Assembly: GCA_948099385.1 (NCBI GenBank)
Contig: CANUEZ040000020.1
Coordinates: 6,666,501-6,730,500 of the forward strand
Direction of reading: 5' to 3'
Length of the DNA: 64,000 nucleotides
From: Fasciola hepatica
Taxonomy: Eukaryota > Platyhelminthes > Trematoda > Plagiorchiida > Fasciolidae
Below are positions 46,301 through 59,340 of the stretch, in pieces. The notes under the pieces were generated by a model that did no database searches, was not told the origin of the DNA, and saw only the letters and a program-made list of their open reading frames with translations. The number at the start of each line of letters is the position of its first letter. Position 1 is the stretch's first letter. A program made the position numbers and the translations under genes.

Positions 46301-47160
46301 GGCCGGGCTACTTTGATTGTGCAGGGCATTGTAGACCAGCTACGAAATCAGGGGCTAAACGGTGGGAGCTGCACTCGATGGTCTTGCTGATTTCGCTAAC
46401 AGGAACGGAGTGGGCACCATGGTGTCTCCACCGGTAGTACGGGCCCCCCAAACGACGAGTTATCTGGTTCAATGGTTTTGCCTTCTCTGGAGTTCCCGTC
46501 GATCTGGCCCAGCAGCTGCAAGAACTACACTTCAATACACAGGGTTGCCGAACTCGACGAGGGCGGGCCTCACAGGTGCTAGCCCATCAGCAATTGACCT
46601 CCGTCTACCCAGCTACAAGGCCCTTGTAACAAGTGCACGGTTTACACTCCAGCTTCTCTCAGAGTTATCCGTTACCTGTTGTCCTAAGTCCTGATTCCAC
46701 TGTTGTGTCCTTCTACCGAACAGCTCAGAAAAAACCCTCTATCACCACATTTCTGTTCAGCCCTAGTGCTATCTAAGTGTGAAACCCAGTTTCCTTGATG
46801 ACTTCCGCTAAGAATGTAGCTTCTACTCTCTTTTGTTCTATTTTAGCGGACTGCTCCTGGATGATGCATTTCAACCGACTTATCTCCCTTTCAACAATGG
46901 AGTTTCTACATGTCACCCTCCGCTTCAGGTTGGCCTCTTCCGCCCTGCAATTAGCTTGGGACGGCATACTTTCCGGTGTCAGGAGGAAGGAGTCCCTCTT
47001 GCCGTCGCCGTCTTCACCCAGGATATCATTGTCCTCACCGGTTTCTACGCACAAGCAGATGTTGATCAGGGCCTCAGTGATTATCTTTTTTCCCTCAAGG
47101 GCTATTTCAGAGACCATTTTCTCCCGGTGCTATTCACCCCAAGCGTACTTAGTTGAGTCT
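43375..47160 (-). pseudogene. decayed, near full-length non-LTR retrotransposon
   Basis: Read 5' to 3' on the minus strand. A Lys/Glu-rich coiled-coil-like frame (47,117-46,773) could be an ORF1 remnant. Endonuclease: RADNGNERKGGALALREEY (about 45,910) and ECFQRSPSSTPEENEGLPEY (about 45,755), the 'gvvYRSPsS..en..l' block. Reverse transcriptase: ILRKQFEEVHG (about 44,920), GPGKAPGQERIHPAICRSL (about 44,785), NYQPVSLPPVVLEIMK (about 44,600), and ARLRGWLKDYLADRQ with CGIPQESVLGHVL (about 44,320-44,190). The end reads VCRIINELSKLPRAVVEAHS (about 43,490). Stops, shifts and missing parts (no readable FADD) make it dead. The motif set points to CR1/Jockey/RTE-type elements. It is about 3.8 kb, nearly the usual full length. 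Confidence 0.72.
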
Positions 47161-47805
47161 TCACTGACCAGGTAGATTATTAGGGCTTTCTTCGCTATCC
47201 TTTTGCATGCCCCATGAAACCAGTTTGTGCGGATATCCTGGACACCCATGGAACAATGCGGGTTCACACTCGGCTACTGCACCCTATTCTGGGGATTTCT
47301 AAGCAGTGTCGGTGCTGTCTGAGGACTCACATCTTTAGATGAAAGTGTAGTCATGTCTTTTGCCGACCAACGGGGAATAGCGGCTACTGGGTGTAGTCCA
47401 ACAAGGCAAAATCTGACAGAAGCCTGCGACATTACCAACTGGGAACCTCAGGAAGCAATTTTACCACAAAATGAAAAGAAGAAACAGTGCACGATTTGAA
47501 GTCATGGGATTCTAGCTGTAGGCCCAGCAATCACACTGGTGCAAGCAAGCCAGCACGTTAGCTCACCTTTTCCTAGTTTGTCACTTTTCACTTGTCATCT
47601 AGTTTGTCCTTCCTTCAGGGCATTTCTTTCTCTTATTCCAAGTGCAAGTGATCAGCTTTGCAATACAGTCACTATCTTCTTCGTTTCTGGAACTGGAGAT
47701 TCATTGCTCTTATTTTTATTTCCTTTTCTCCGACAGATACTGACTTTCAGCTACATATTGATAATGAAATCGACGTCTGCCGCTTTCTCGATTTCCACTC
47801 TGGAT
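47161..47805. other. no recognised gene
   Basis: Sequence between two minus-strand non-LTR remnants. No motif visible. Confidence 0.35.
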
Positions 47806-47811
47806 AAAGTC

Positions 47812-49000
47812 ATAGAGAACTACGAATTTTGAGGAAAACATCAGTGCCTAAGCTCTGCCGGAAAAACCAATCAAAGTCCTTCAAGGTTTCCATAACACCT
47901 CCGGGCATCCATGGAGAATAGACCCAGGGCTCGGCAGAGTTATTCTCTCCTTGGTCGGTTCCCATCCCACTGGCTAACGGTTGCTTGTCACGTAAACAGT
48001 CTATGACTTTCAGGTAATACGGTACCCATGCCTGTGAGCAGTACTCTGGCTGAGGCCCAACTGTGATCTTGTAGGCGGAAACAAAATCCTCCAACTCGCT
48101 ACGTGGCTTTGCAGGCCCAACTCAAAACTACTCCGTCCTGGCTATATTTGCTGCTTCAAGTCACTAGTCCAGCGGCTTAAAAATCTAATGCTCTGTAATC
48201 AAGTCACTAACTTCAAAGACTTTTCGCAGCACCCCTGAACCGCTCCCATTGGCCTCTGGGTCTATGGTCAGACAGTGGCATTTGGCAGGTTTTAGCAGGT
48301 TTACCAAGCATGACCGGTATTTCCGGCTGTTTATATGCCGCCCGTCAGATCTGTTCTGATTGTCTAGGCGCCGTTGGCCAATAAAACGTTTTGGTCGTGC
48401 ATTTCAAGCACCAGTTTGTTAAATAAAATGAAAAAAGTAATGGGCTGAGCATGGAGTGCTGTAGCACCCCGCTAGTTACCTCTTTTGACTATGAGACATG
48501 ACTGTTCACCTCAGGTTTAAATGTTCACCTGTTAGAAATCCAATCTCTCACTGTCTTAACCTCCGAGCTATTCTCACAGAATGCAGTTTAAATTTGTGAA
48601 AGCTGTGGTTGCGGCATCAAGTGCCTTGCTGTGGTCCAATAACAGACTCCAACTGTCTTTCGTCCAGCCACCTGGTAGTCTTATCAGGAAAGAGCAACAG
48701 GTTAGTCACAGGAGACCACCTCACCACAAACCAGTGCTGAGTACTCAGTGTGAATCTATTCTGGACCAGGTGCCTGGAAATGCTTTTATTATCTATTCAT
48801 TCCGAGCGGTTACACAGCAATGAAGTCAAAATTACTTGCTTTGAGACTTCAAACTTTCACTGCGGTCCAGCCTTGTATATTTTGACCGCCGCTGCTTTCC
48901 TTCGGAGCCGTAGCACATTCCCCCGTCTAGCTCATGTGTAGTAAAGCTGCTTCACCGGAGCCTCCGTGATAGCTGGATGAACCCCACTTGGTCCGTGACT
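47812..49000 (-). pseudogene. decayed non-LTR reverse transcriptase, second minus-strand copy
   Basis: Minus-strand blocks in order: ILTSLLCNRSE with SRHLVQNRFTLSTQHWFVV (about 48,840-48,740, the 'PvsLTsllcK.lE' and 'QHGF' region), VTNLLLFPDKTTR, LLLDHSKALDAAT (about 48,650, 'DfsKAFD'), KEVTSGVLQHSMLSPLLFSF (about 48,490, 'vtsGVPQGSVLGPLLF') and QPEYCSQAWVPYYLKVIDCL (about 48,050). Several stops and frame changes occur. The catalytic FADD block is not readable. Motif order is that of CR1/Jockey/RTE-type elements and differs in sequence from the copy at 43.4-47.2 kb, so it is a different family or an older copy. Confidence 0.72.
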
Positions 49001-51300
49001 TTGTTTCTTCCAGAAATCTGCTCACACCTTCGACTTTCGAGGTAAGTTTCCGTATTGAAAGTCCCTTTGACTTCTCTGTCCACTCTTCTACATTCTCTTT
49101 TGGTTTGATGCAGGCCACTGCACCTAACGTGCACTCAGAAGAACATTATTCCCCTCTGAGGACAGTTTGCAAACCTGCTCTGGCTAAATTACAGCTGTTC
49201 CACGCTTGCTCGGTTCTGTACAACGTGTACACTATTCATCGCCGTCTACTGATGACTATGGTCTCACGAATATTAACCTTCCACCAGGGAGGTCAACCTC
49301 TACCACCGTCACACATTACGGGTGCAAAGGAACCTGTAAGTTGGGGCGGCACATCCTTCACTGAGCCCGGCTTTCCTCCAGCACAAAGTTCAGGTGGATC
49401 CGCGTCCATCGTGCAGTCTGCGCTGCGTTTCTTACTTCGTCCACATCGATTCTGCAATATCATCGATGCGGAGCTTTTTTCGGTGGGTGTACTTGTAGGG
49501 CTTAGCGTAACAGGAAGTCACAGGAAGTAATTTGTAGTTATTCCTACTCTTCGACGGCTTACTCGAGAGTAGTGTAAAAATATTCGAAAATTGTGAAAGG
49601 TCTTTCATTTCCGTAATAACACATAGGCACCGCTTCCTCAACATTATTGTTTGTGACAAACATTCCGTGCATAAATTTTGAGCTTCGAAGACCTAAATTT
49701 GTTTTTTTTTAATTGGAAACCATTCTGAACCGGTGAATCTATCGTAATACTGCCTCCCTCGGGGTACGAACATCCGACAACAGTCTCCGTGAAACTTCAT
49801 CACACTGATACAGCACTCTACTCCATCACGGATCCCGATACATTTTATCCGATCCGTCCACTAAAGTCGTAGCACCTTTAAGCCATGCTAATCCACACAC
49901 GGATTATAAGTACTTTTTACTCGTAGTCTCATTTTCTCCAAATACAACCGCCTTTTGGTTTGCGACCAAAGTCACAGCTCCTTTTCAGGCATATGCGTTT
50001 GTGGCTGTCCATTTCAACTAGACAGTGGCCAAACTGCAGTTTCTTTAGCTCGCTGCTTACGCTATCCTGACCTGCTCACGTTTCTTGATTAGCTACTTTT
50101 GATTGTATACTCGGTTAAACGTCATTCTGTTTATGGTTTTCATTATTATGTTACTTAGAGCCGTTTTGTTGAACTTTGTCCTGCTGGCAGTAGCTGTAAA
50201 AAGCCTCAGTCTTGCTCACAAGCACGATAACCAGTTTCTCGCAGATCAACGATAAAGTAACTGGGATAGCGTCTGCAGTAACCTCTGTGATCCTGCCTTC
50301 ACTATTACCCAGGGGCTGTTTCATCTTATTTTCCTCCACCCCCCCCCCACTGAAAACAGGCAATGAGCGGTTCCAGCAGGAACGCTTGTTGACTCCTCTG
50401 CACCTGGTGGCTTGTGTCACTCGTTGCGCAAGCGCATGCCACCGAAACCGCTGCTAGTAGCATTCTCTTCTTGATCATCTCAATACGTTCTCGCTTATTC
50501 AGCTGACCTCTAGCAGATTGAAAACAGTCACTGATAAGAACTTCTTTGTCGGTGCTCAATCTGCTCACCGCGCTTGTAGAAGTCGATGTCTTCCTCCGCT
50601 GTCACACCCGGCGCCCTGCATACGCAGACTGCACAGATTGCCTTGCACGTGACCTTGTTCAGGCACCAATAGGTGTGTACTTTGCACGGACTGCTAATGA
50701 AGGGGCTTTACTTCTCCCGTCCTCCCCTATTTGTACAAGTTCAGCATATGCCTGGAGCAATATATACTCACCCTGCGGCCTTTTCCAAGTTTCATCCAGT
50801 CCACCGACGTCAGGCTCTGTCGTCGTTGTCGCCGGCTTCTTCCGCTCTACTTGAAGGCTGCATGACTTTGTACAAGAAAAAGACTTTCCTTTAGACTGTG
50901 TTATTTACTCAACTGCTCTTCAACGCCTGGCTCTCCTCTGGATGCAGCCGCCGAGGCGAAGCCATGTTTTCAAATGTGCTGGGGTCTTTGGGTTTATGTC
51001 TTGAGATTAGCAAACCCAGCTACTGTTCGCAGTCGTACCAGCCTCATCTTTCTTCTTGATTTCCCACTTCGTGTGAACGGCGAGCACCGTCATTTCTTGA
51101 GCTGGTTCATCGGTGACCTGTTTCTGGTCTGTGACGACTTTTGCATAGCTTTTTCCCTTGATGTTCTCCTGGTTTCTTCTCTTTGGTAGAACGCTAGAAG
51201 ATTGTCCCATCGAGAGTTTGAGGTGGTACCGAAAGGTAACTTAGCTGCAATAATTCACCCTAAACTAGCTCGGCACACCACTGCTTCTCTGATTGACATT
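49001..51300. other. no recognised gene
   Basis: Unsupported frames only, the longest being 48,988-49,530 (180 codons, plus), which lacks any motif and overlaps the remnant of the non-LTR element. The minus frame at 51,007-51,210 is basic and ORF1-like in composition but cannot be assigned. Confidence 0.35.
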
Positions 51301-51860
51301 CCTTAGATTCCAAGTGCCCTTGAATCTTCTGTTTCCGGCGTCTTTAGCCAACCTGAGAGGACCTTATCTTCCTCGGACGTAGGATATTTACCTGCTAAAA
51401 GACGGTGATCCTCGTTTTGCGACTTTGAGGGCAAACCGCATGGGGCCGAAGTCCCCCGCCACGGGTGAAGCAGAGGGGGTAATCCCTTTTTCAAGAACAT
51501 GCTGCCGTTAGGCGCAAACATACAAAGCTCCAAATAATCTCTTTCTTCTCACTTGTCTTGTGGAGCAACACATTCCCCAGGCAAGAGGGGTGGAAAATAC
51601 GCAAATGAGTAGCGGCAGCGCCGGTCGCTTTTGTTGCCGTAATTGCATTGTACCACGTGACCACTGGTGTCGAAGGAGGTGAATTCTCCATCTAGGAACC
51701 CAGACTACTTGCCAAATGTTTTCATCCCCTTCCTTTTCGCTTTCCCTTACATTTCTCTTTTTGGCATTGAGTCGGCAGTCTTCTACCCTTGTCTTCCATG
51801 TTTCCCGTGTCACGCATCACTTGTCCGATCTTACTACTTCAACTTTTGATTTGACATAAA

Positions 51861-51888
51861 AGTTCAGTTCAGTTCAGTTCAGTTCAGT
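51861..51888 (-). repeat. (CTGAA)n tail of a non-LTR fragment
   Basis: Five and a half AGTTC units on the plus strand. Read on the minus strand, CTGAA repeats lie about 270 bp after the end of the non-LTR coding remnant at 52,161-52,475, the place where such elements carry a short tandem tail. Confidence 0.75.
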
Positions 51889-52475
51889 CTGCACAGGACA
51901 GGTAATGGCCACGGCCAATCGAGCGTCCAGAATTCCTTCGATGGTATGCACACCAGTTATGCACCCAACACTGCCGAGTGTATTTCGTCGAATCCCCGCT
52001 AAAAATGAGAGGGAAACGGAAAACCTCATCGCACATCAACTGCGAGAGACATTATGCATCGTGAGCGTTCACTGAGACAGTATGCAATGAGGGAAAAAGT
52101 CTGCTAAAACATACTCCAGAAGGACCACAGTGCTACCCGTCATCCATCTAGTTGATATTCTCAAGGCTCACTACAAGGAAAGATCTCGTACCACTTGCGA
52201 TCAAGGGCACATTTGAAGAATTGGACTGTCTGCAGGTCTACCATTGCACCAGGCAGACCGTTCCAACTGTTCACAACCCTGTTGCTGAAGAAGTGCGATC
52301 TAGCCATCAACCTAGATCGGGCTTTTATCAACTTCTTTTCGTGTCCCCTTGTTCTGGAGTCTACGGCCAATTGGAATAGACTATCTGGTCTAAGGCCAAG
52401 TGTGTCTTCATGTTTTAGAACTATTTCAAAGGTGGTGAGAACCACTTGTCCGTTGTTCCCCCCACCTTTACACAA
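51861..52475 (-). pseudogene. non-LTR retrotransposon 3' fragment with tail
   Basis: The minus frame 52,475-52,161 reads SRLMARSHFFSNRVVNSWNG, then LP...VDLQTVQFFKCALDR, the 'R..FFS.RVV..WN.LP..VV.....FK..LD' block that closes ORF2 in CR1/Jockey/RTE-type elements. A 3' untranslated stretch of about 270 bp and a (CTGAA)n tail follow. Upstream reverse transcriptase sequence is absent, so this is a 5'-truncated insertion. This reading frame is intact to its stop, so the copy may be younger than those at 43-49 kb. No target duplication could be established. Confidence 0.75.
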
Positions 52476-52499
52476 AAACTGCTTTACCCAATAGCTTCT

Positions 52500-55400
52500 G
52501 GATTTACCCTGCAGTTTCGTCTTTGACTAGGCTGGTGACCGGATTAGCCCTGTCCAGTTCTTGTTCCGGCCTCAGTCGTATTACACTTTCCCATTTCCCC
52601 TCGGAGTAAGCGTGGGCTCTTGTTTACGAATATAAATCGGTGAGCCCCTATCCACTTGCCTTCTGTGAAGAGATAAACCTTTCTGCGCAAAAGTGGAACT
52701 CTTTCGGTCATACTAAGAGGCGGTGACGCTTTCGGATTACTTCGTTTCTCATTGGGCCACTGCCTTTCTCCGATATCTAGCTAATTCACTGACAGGCAGA
52801 ATGCTTTTCCACCTATTGCTTCCAGATAGGGATGATCAAGTTCGTGTGACAAACGACTTTATCAAAACCAGCAGAGCGGGTGGCTCTGCAATCTCGGAAC
52901 TGTATACCAAGAAGAACGCAACAAAAGATGGCACCCGATCGTGGTTCAAGCTCATGCCTTCAAAACATCAGTATAATACACTGAAAAGCATAGTTAGTTC
53001 TTGAAATAACGATCCTGTGGGCTACCAGGATGCGTCAGTTTTTCTTAAACAACGTCAGTGACTTCATCTTACGTTGGAGAAATCTTTTGTACTTGGAACC
53101 ATCTAAAAGTCCAAACTACGTGGCTGCCCAAAACAGCTAAATTCTGGAGTCTTGTTAGTCAAGGATACAAAGCCTGAGCCCGAACTTTCTCAGATCTTGC
53201 GTTTAGTTTGTGGTTTCAATATTGCCGGCGATCTGAAAGGCAGTTCGTAAACCATGTATAAGTTAGCTGTACTTGATCCAGCGCCAGTTTTTGCGCAGAA
53301 CTGGCGGTAAATTACCTTGGACACAACTTTCTGATGGCAGTCTAACGGAGGCTTCACGGGTAATGGCCATGGTGCATTTCGAAGGAACCCAAAGCATGCT
53401 CAACTGTACGAGCACGTGATGGAAATAAAACCTCAGCAGAGAGTTCCTGGATAATATGCAGAGTAAATGCACTCAAAAAAGTGAATAAGTTCTTTGATGG
53501 TCGTAAAAATTGATGCCCGAAGTAAATAATTGCAGAAATGTATGGTCATATCGCCCGGCGTAGTAAGCAGACTGTAGGCAGCTACACTGGTGTTTGATTA
53601 TGAGAGATGTACGATCCTGCCGACGCACTTGCTGAACCATTCTGTTCATGGAGTTTTCTGTACTTTTGCATCCTGCAGACCTAAAGCGAGCAGCACCGGC
53701 GGAGAACATGATCTTTGCATACTATAGCAGGAATATGGGAAAATGGCTAGATCCTCGAACAGGTAGAACGGAAATGAAGAAAATGATAGAAAATTTAGAC
53801 GGTATCAAGTCAAACCAACGGAGGAGGTTTTCGAGTGAGTAACTTCCGGAAAAAGCAGTAGCGAGTAATTTGAAGGAGTAAAGGTGTTGATGAGTATGTA
53901 TTGAAACCCATGGTACTAATGTCTTCGTAAACTGAGGACTGATGTCCGCATTCAATTACAAGGTATGCCGTGAGGAATCAAAGTGCGCAAATGATGCAAA
54001 AAATCAATAAACCTGAATATGAATACAAAGTTGCCGGCGAGAGTGTTGAAAAGACTCATGATGCGGCGTGGTGTAGATGATCGATCACGGAATTCGGTGA
54101 AACATAGTGACAGATTTCGGCTGGTGAGTGATTTGAGGATTAAATAGTGGATTGGTGTAGGTGAACCAGCGACAGACTAAAGAAAGATGCGGACTGAAAA
54201 AGAATTAAACAAAAAGATGAAGACTTAATGGTGTGATGGAATTTTATCAAGACGCATACCAGCAAAACCCCATCAGGAAAAGCAGACGACTGCTCGACTG
54301 AATACGAAGAAGCTAGCCCAACTAGTGGGGTTCGTTGTAGATGCCTGGTTATGAAAAGTCGGCAGAAAAACCAACAGTAAAGAGAAAGTGGGCGTAATGT
54401 TATTCAGACCTTTGCTTGCTACAGTTATTGCCAAAAAAGGGGAGAAAATTAGATATTCGAAAAGGTTGACTGGAGACCGGCAAATGTAGCGGATATTAAA
54501 CGTTATTACGTAGAGTTTGTGCAAAAATAGTTCTGTCAGGACAAGCGGATTTTTGTTTGACTTTATATGCTGAGGACTGTCCGATTAAGATGGTAAGGGA
54601 ATAATCGGGTGATCATTTCCGGATTATGGATAACTGATCGCCCATGAGACTAACAGAAAAAGCAGACAACTGACCGAATCACAATGCAGGTTACAGGTCA
54701 AAATTACACGGTAGAAAAAAATCCAGCCCGTGTCACATAAATTCAGGGCTTGAGGATGGACCACGTTGTAGATTTTGGTGTTGGCTATTGAGAAAAAGAC
54801 GTTTGAATAGTGGGTTTCTTTAGGACAATTGGTTGGCTTTATAAAAACGGCACAAAGGATGGAAGATCTCATCAAGATTTCACCGGGGTTCTGCAAGTAA
54901 TAATCAAGATATATGAACAACGGGACCGACTTACTTTTTGGAGAACACGATTTAGCGAATGAATTAGGCACAGTGAAATTGATAAAGGAATCGTATATCA
55001 CAGATAATAGGGAATCTCACGGGGACGAACTTGGGTAGTAGTAGATAGTGGTGTGTTCACCTAGGCCAAAGAGGAACCTGTGCTTCTGTAAATTAGGAAC
55101 ATGACAAGCTGTTTGGAAGATCTTTTAAAGATTAAAATGTCTGTATGCTCTCAGATAGGTCTACCCACACGAGTAAAGGTTGAGGATAGTTTGAGGAGGA
55201 AACCGGAAAATGTAGTACAGACCAGGAATGTGTTTTTCAATCCGAAATTAATGCTCGTCGATAGATCTGGCCTTGCGCTGACTACTCAAACTGGAGACCT
55301 TTGTGGAGGTGGTAGGTGTAGTCCGCAGGCACAACTGCCCCTGCACATCGTTGTAGGCGGTCTACTTGTCCGACGGGTTACGGCCAAAGCCGTGGAGCCG

Positions 55401-56073
55401 TCCGCACCTCGCGCTTTTGTGAACAGCTCGATTAGACATTGTTTTTCACATGCGGTAGTTAACTCAGACGAAGAAATGGTGAACCCCGGGATCATCTCTC
55501 AGGCTAGCGAAAGTTCCTGATGGGCAAGACTGATGAGAGCAACAGTCCCTTGATAGCACAGAAAATCGGTTGCGGGGCGTCAAAGCCAGGGTTGGGACCA
55601 ACCTAGGATCAAATATAATAGGATTTCACATGTCTATACGTGAGCAGGATGGAGGAGTGGAGAAAAAGAGAGAAGGACAGTTGGATTGTTCCCGGTTGAG
55701 GATCAATCACTAACGGAGAGAGCATCTCTTTGGCGGGTACACCCAGTTGGTTGAGAGAAGGCAAGATATTATTTTCCGTCGGAATATAACAACCATGCGA
55801 TTGGTAATGGTCACGGAGCAATGTAAAACATTCGGCTGTGTCACCGCAGTGGGAAAAAGGAGCCAGAATGAGGGCTTTTCTGGCCTGAAAAGAACACCAG
55901 GTGATCGGCTAAAATCGAATACAGCTGACATTTGCTGAATACATGCAAAGCATAAGTACATCTTTGGAGAGCACATGGCTCTGTTAACCATTGTCCACAG
56001 CAGCGGGAGGAAAAGTTGTTGAAAAAATGGTCCATGTGATATATGATCCCCGTTTCACTTGCTTGCGGTAGTA
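52500..56073. other. no recognised gene
   Basis: Frames such as 52,723-53,004 and 55,101-55,520 (plus) and 54,624-55,001 (minus) lack recognisable motifs and supporting neighbours. The segment ends at the left terminal repeat of the second BEL element. Confidence 0.4.
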
Positions 56074-56237
56074 AGCCGGGCCATCAGTGTACGTAGTGTC
56101 AAATAACTTTCCTTTATCATTTTCATACACAATCCCGCTAGGCAACTCACCAATTGTTTTGCTGTTTCCCACTCCTCGTCAGTGTCCTATTTTGACGGCT
56201 GAAGAGTGATTGTTGCTTTTTGACGGCTGAAGAGTGA
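56074..56237 (+). repeat. 5' terminal repeat (matched part) of the second BEL element
   Basis: Identical to 63,837-64,000. The true LTR must extend right of 56,237, because the second copy is cut only by the window end. The following sequence (TATA-like TTTATATG near 56,316) could be promoter. Confidence 0.8.
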
Positions 56238-56247
56238 TTGTTGCTTT
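56192..56247 (+). repeat. 28-bp tandem duplication in the terminal repeat
   Basis: Two units of a 28-bp sequence containing GACGGCTGAAGAGTGATTG follow each other directly, with the first bases of a third. The second terminal repeat shows the same duplication up to the window end. Confidence 0.9.
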
Positions 56248-58699
56248 TTGACGCTTTCTGCTTATCAGTTGGCTCCTGGATTGTTGTCCGAGGGGACCAC
56301 TGACGATGTCAGTCTTTATATGTCTAATAATTGAAGATTGTGCAGTGTCGTGCCATAAACTTCTTAGTAAACCTCAAGTCAACGACCGTCTTTTGGCATT
56401 TGGTTGAGCACTCTCGTCCGACGAACTCCTGACTACGATTGTCGTACCGTCGTGCTGCTCAGTGGCCCCGGCTAAGTGAAAGCGACCCTTGGGACCGGAT
56501 CACGTGTAGGTGAAAGCTGGTTTCACAAAGTGGGTGAAACAGTTCCCTACAACCCTCATTGGTGAATCTTTCAGGAACGAAACCGATAATGCAACGTAAA
56601 CTGCGGAAGCAGGTGACGCATTCGGAGTCTACTTCCAAAGAGAAGGTTTCATGTGCGGTTTCGTTCCTAAATGAGAGAATATTATTTTAATATACAGGCA
56701 GGCAAAAAACCGCCACCGTGGCTCATGAAGGTCAACCCCTGAATATTCTCTCTTCTGACTTACTAACTTTCTCTCTACATTAGACAAATGCTTTCTGTGG
56801 AAGCACAGTTGTCAGACACTGAGTGTTCTGACGGGTGGGCCCAAGGTGTCAAAGGCCCACCGCGAGCTTCCGGTGCGGTTGCGGTAACCGCTAGGTAAGG
56901 GAGTAATGGATAGTTGCAAAAGGGAGCACACATCCCCTCCGTCTTTACTGTTGTAATCCAAACCAGGTACTCTAATCCGTATCCGAGCCAGTGAAATGCG
57001 CTATCATTATATCAGTAATCGCTTTAGCGAAGTGGAGGTCAGCATTTGGCAGTCACAACCACTGTGCGTTGTTCTCTGAGATAGACGCTTTGCTCGATCT
57101 CCTTCCACCCACCCTCAGTGACTATTGGTGCCAAGCTTTTAGTAATCGGCTGCCGCCTTCGTTAGGACAATATGCCCCCAAGTCTGTGCTGCACATCCAA
57201 GCTTTTATTGACCTATCACAGCAAATGGTCCGCTGCGAGGAACATCCTTTATTTCCATTTTCTTATGCTAATACGACGAGCAAAATGTCAGTATTCGGAC
57301 TATTGTACTCCTCTATGTTATTCGTAGTGTAAAGTTTCAATGACCTGAACGTAGCGGCCACGCGAACGTTGTCCTGGTGACTTCTGTTAACTTGGCCGTC
57401 GCTGTTCTACAATGCCATTAATTCAGCATTTCTCAAAATCAGCCACTAATTATTGAATACTTCCAGGCTCTTCTTACATTTCATTAGCTGGCCTTGGAAG
57501 ATTCACATGAATGAAATACGTAGCGCCTTAATAGATGAATTTAACTGATTGATGTGTGATCCTGGTGGTGAGATCTCGCTATACTTGCAAGTTGCCTCAG
57601 GTTTGAATGAATACTTTAGACAAATTGATAGCACTCATTCTCTCATTTTAGACTCCGTATTCAGCACTGATGCCCTCGAATATGCACTGACTGGAATGCG
57701 GAAAATATTCCTTATGTGAAACCTTTACAGACTACGGTAACTAATGCACATGATTTTGCAAGGGCTTACACTTCCAAGTAAACAATAGAGGGGAAATCAT
57801 TGGAGCTAGACAGCAAGCCCATCATGAGAATATGATTCGCCTACGCGCGATATTGCACTTCAGGCCTATGAAGACTCCTAAAAGATCATGTTTATCCCCG
57901 ATACGTAATCGTGTGGAAAACTATCAGTTGTCCAATTGTAAATTTCGTCGTTATATAAGGCTACATCAACATTCACTCAGCCATAAAACAGTCACCGGTG
58001 CATCCATTTACTATACTCACAAGGGACATGCAAATATTCCTATTGTTGTCAGTCGTTATTTTCGCTTCAACCTTGCAGAAATCGGTGTGATATAACATGA
58101 AGTCAAAAGATTCATTCGAAGAAAAATACTTATTCAGTAGCATTTATTAAGTTTGTCATTTTCACAAAGTTCCCAGAGGGGCCGTAGCGATCAACTTATG
58201 GTGTGTACAGCGGCAGTCGGCCGTTGCGCGTAACGGTAGCAGGCTTATTTTTTATTTTCGACACTTTTAATTAGGTTTCTCTTTGGGACACTGTGGTACG
58301 AATGTAATCAGGGGTTGTAGCATAGAAATAGATTAGATCATCTGTCTTCAGTTCGCGTGAACATCGATTGAGTTTGGGTTGCTTGCCGGTCTCAGACATG
58401 GGCGAGATTCTAAACTTGAAAAAATAACTACAAGTAGTCGAAAAGTGTACTTTAATTTTCCCCGCCCACTCGTTGACCTCCCAGCATTGGCGTCCTACCG
58501 GTACTCTTCCTAGCAAATTGCCTATATGCTACCGGAAGGAAGCCCAAATTTTACTGGAGACCTTCCAGCAAGCTGCTGGCCGTGGCCAGGATCTGGTACG
58601 GAATTGGTTTGCTACTAGAAACTCCCTCTGGTTAGCGCGGCCCTTTTTCACGAGAGTGAGTCATATAACTGAAATAAATATAAAAAACAAACTCCTGAG

Positions 58700-59340
58700 G
58701 TGGAAGTGAGTAGCATAGAAGTGGGAACGGATCGATGCGAGCAAGAACTGCTACTACAGAAAGACGAGTTCAGGTTGCTCAGGACTGTTTTAGAATCTAA
58801 GAAGGGTTTAGCCTGTACCCAAATGGCCCCTCGTGAAAACAGGCATAATAAAACTGGTAACCAAGGGATCCGAAAAACTGGCTATCCAACAGGAAGGGCA
58901 ATGCCTGGAAAACATTCTTCGCTGAAGTCCCCTGTCATAGAAGTGACCCTACCGGAGATTAAAATTGATTATTTTGATGTTTACCGCAGAAATTTTATAC
59001 GTTTGCGCAGAGTTTCGGAGCGACCTGGCTGACAACGTAAGCTTCGATGGGTAGAAGTTATATCATCCGTTGTAGTACTGTAAGATTCGTGCTAAAGAGC
59101 GATCGAACATTGCCACTTTTGCCCAGGGAAGAGGGACTCGAAAAGACGGTGCATATTTTGAAACGAAAATTTGATCGGCCAACAAAACCGTTGCAGCTGC
59201 TAAGTAAGAACCTATATGATGCTTCCAAACCTGGTTCAGGAGACATTGAAGGTCTCGTTCATTTGGCTTGAAAAGTGTAGATTTGTTTAGTTGCCACGAC
59301 CCAGCTAAATTAAGCAGCTGGGCTAAATTTTGCAAACAAC
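58700..59340 (+). pseudogene. second BEL element, gag remnant
   Basis: The first frame (58,700-59,032) ends LPEIKIDYFDVYRRNFIRL, matching the LP.iEi..FdG....y..F start of the DUF1759 gag region. A second frame (59,047-59,271) reads EEGLEKTVHILKRKFDRPTK, then LYDASK and GDIEGLVHLA. That matches the 'EGY..A..iL...FGrp' and 'D...L..L...' blocks, and the continuation beyond the stop reads on in family style to about 59,340. At least two stops and one shift. It was the capsid-forming protein of the element. Confidence 0.7.

Noticed and set aside
55101..55520. 139-codon plus-strand open frame
   Set aside because: No recognisable domain, start context or homologous copy in the window. Frames of this length arise by chance.
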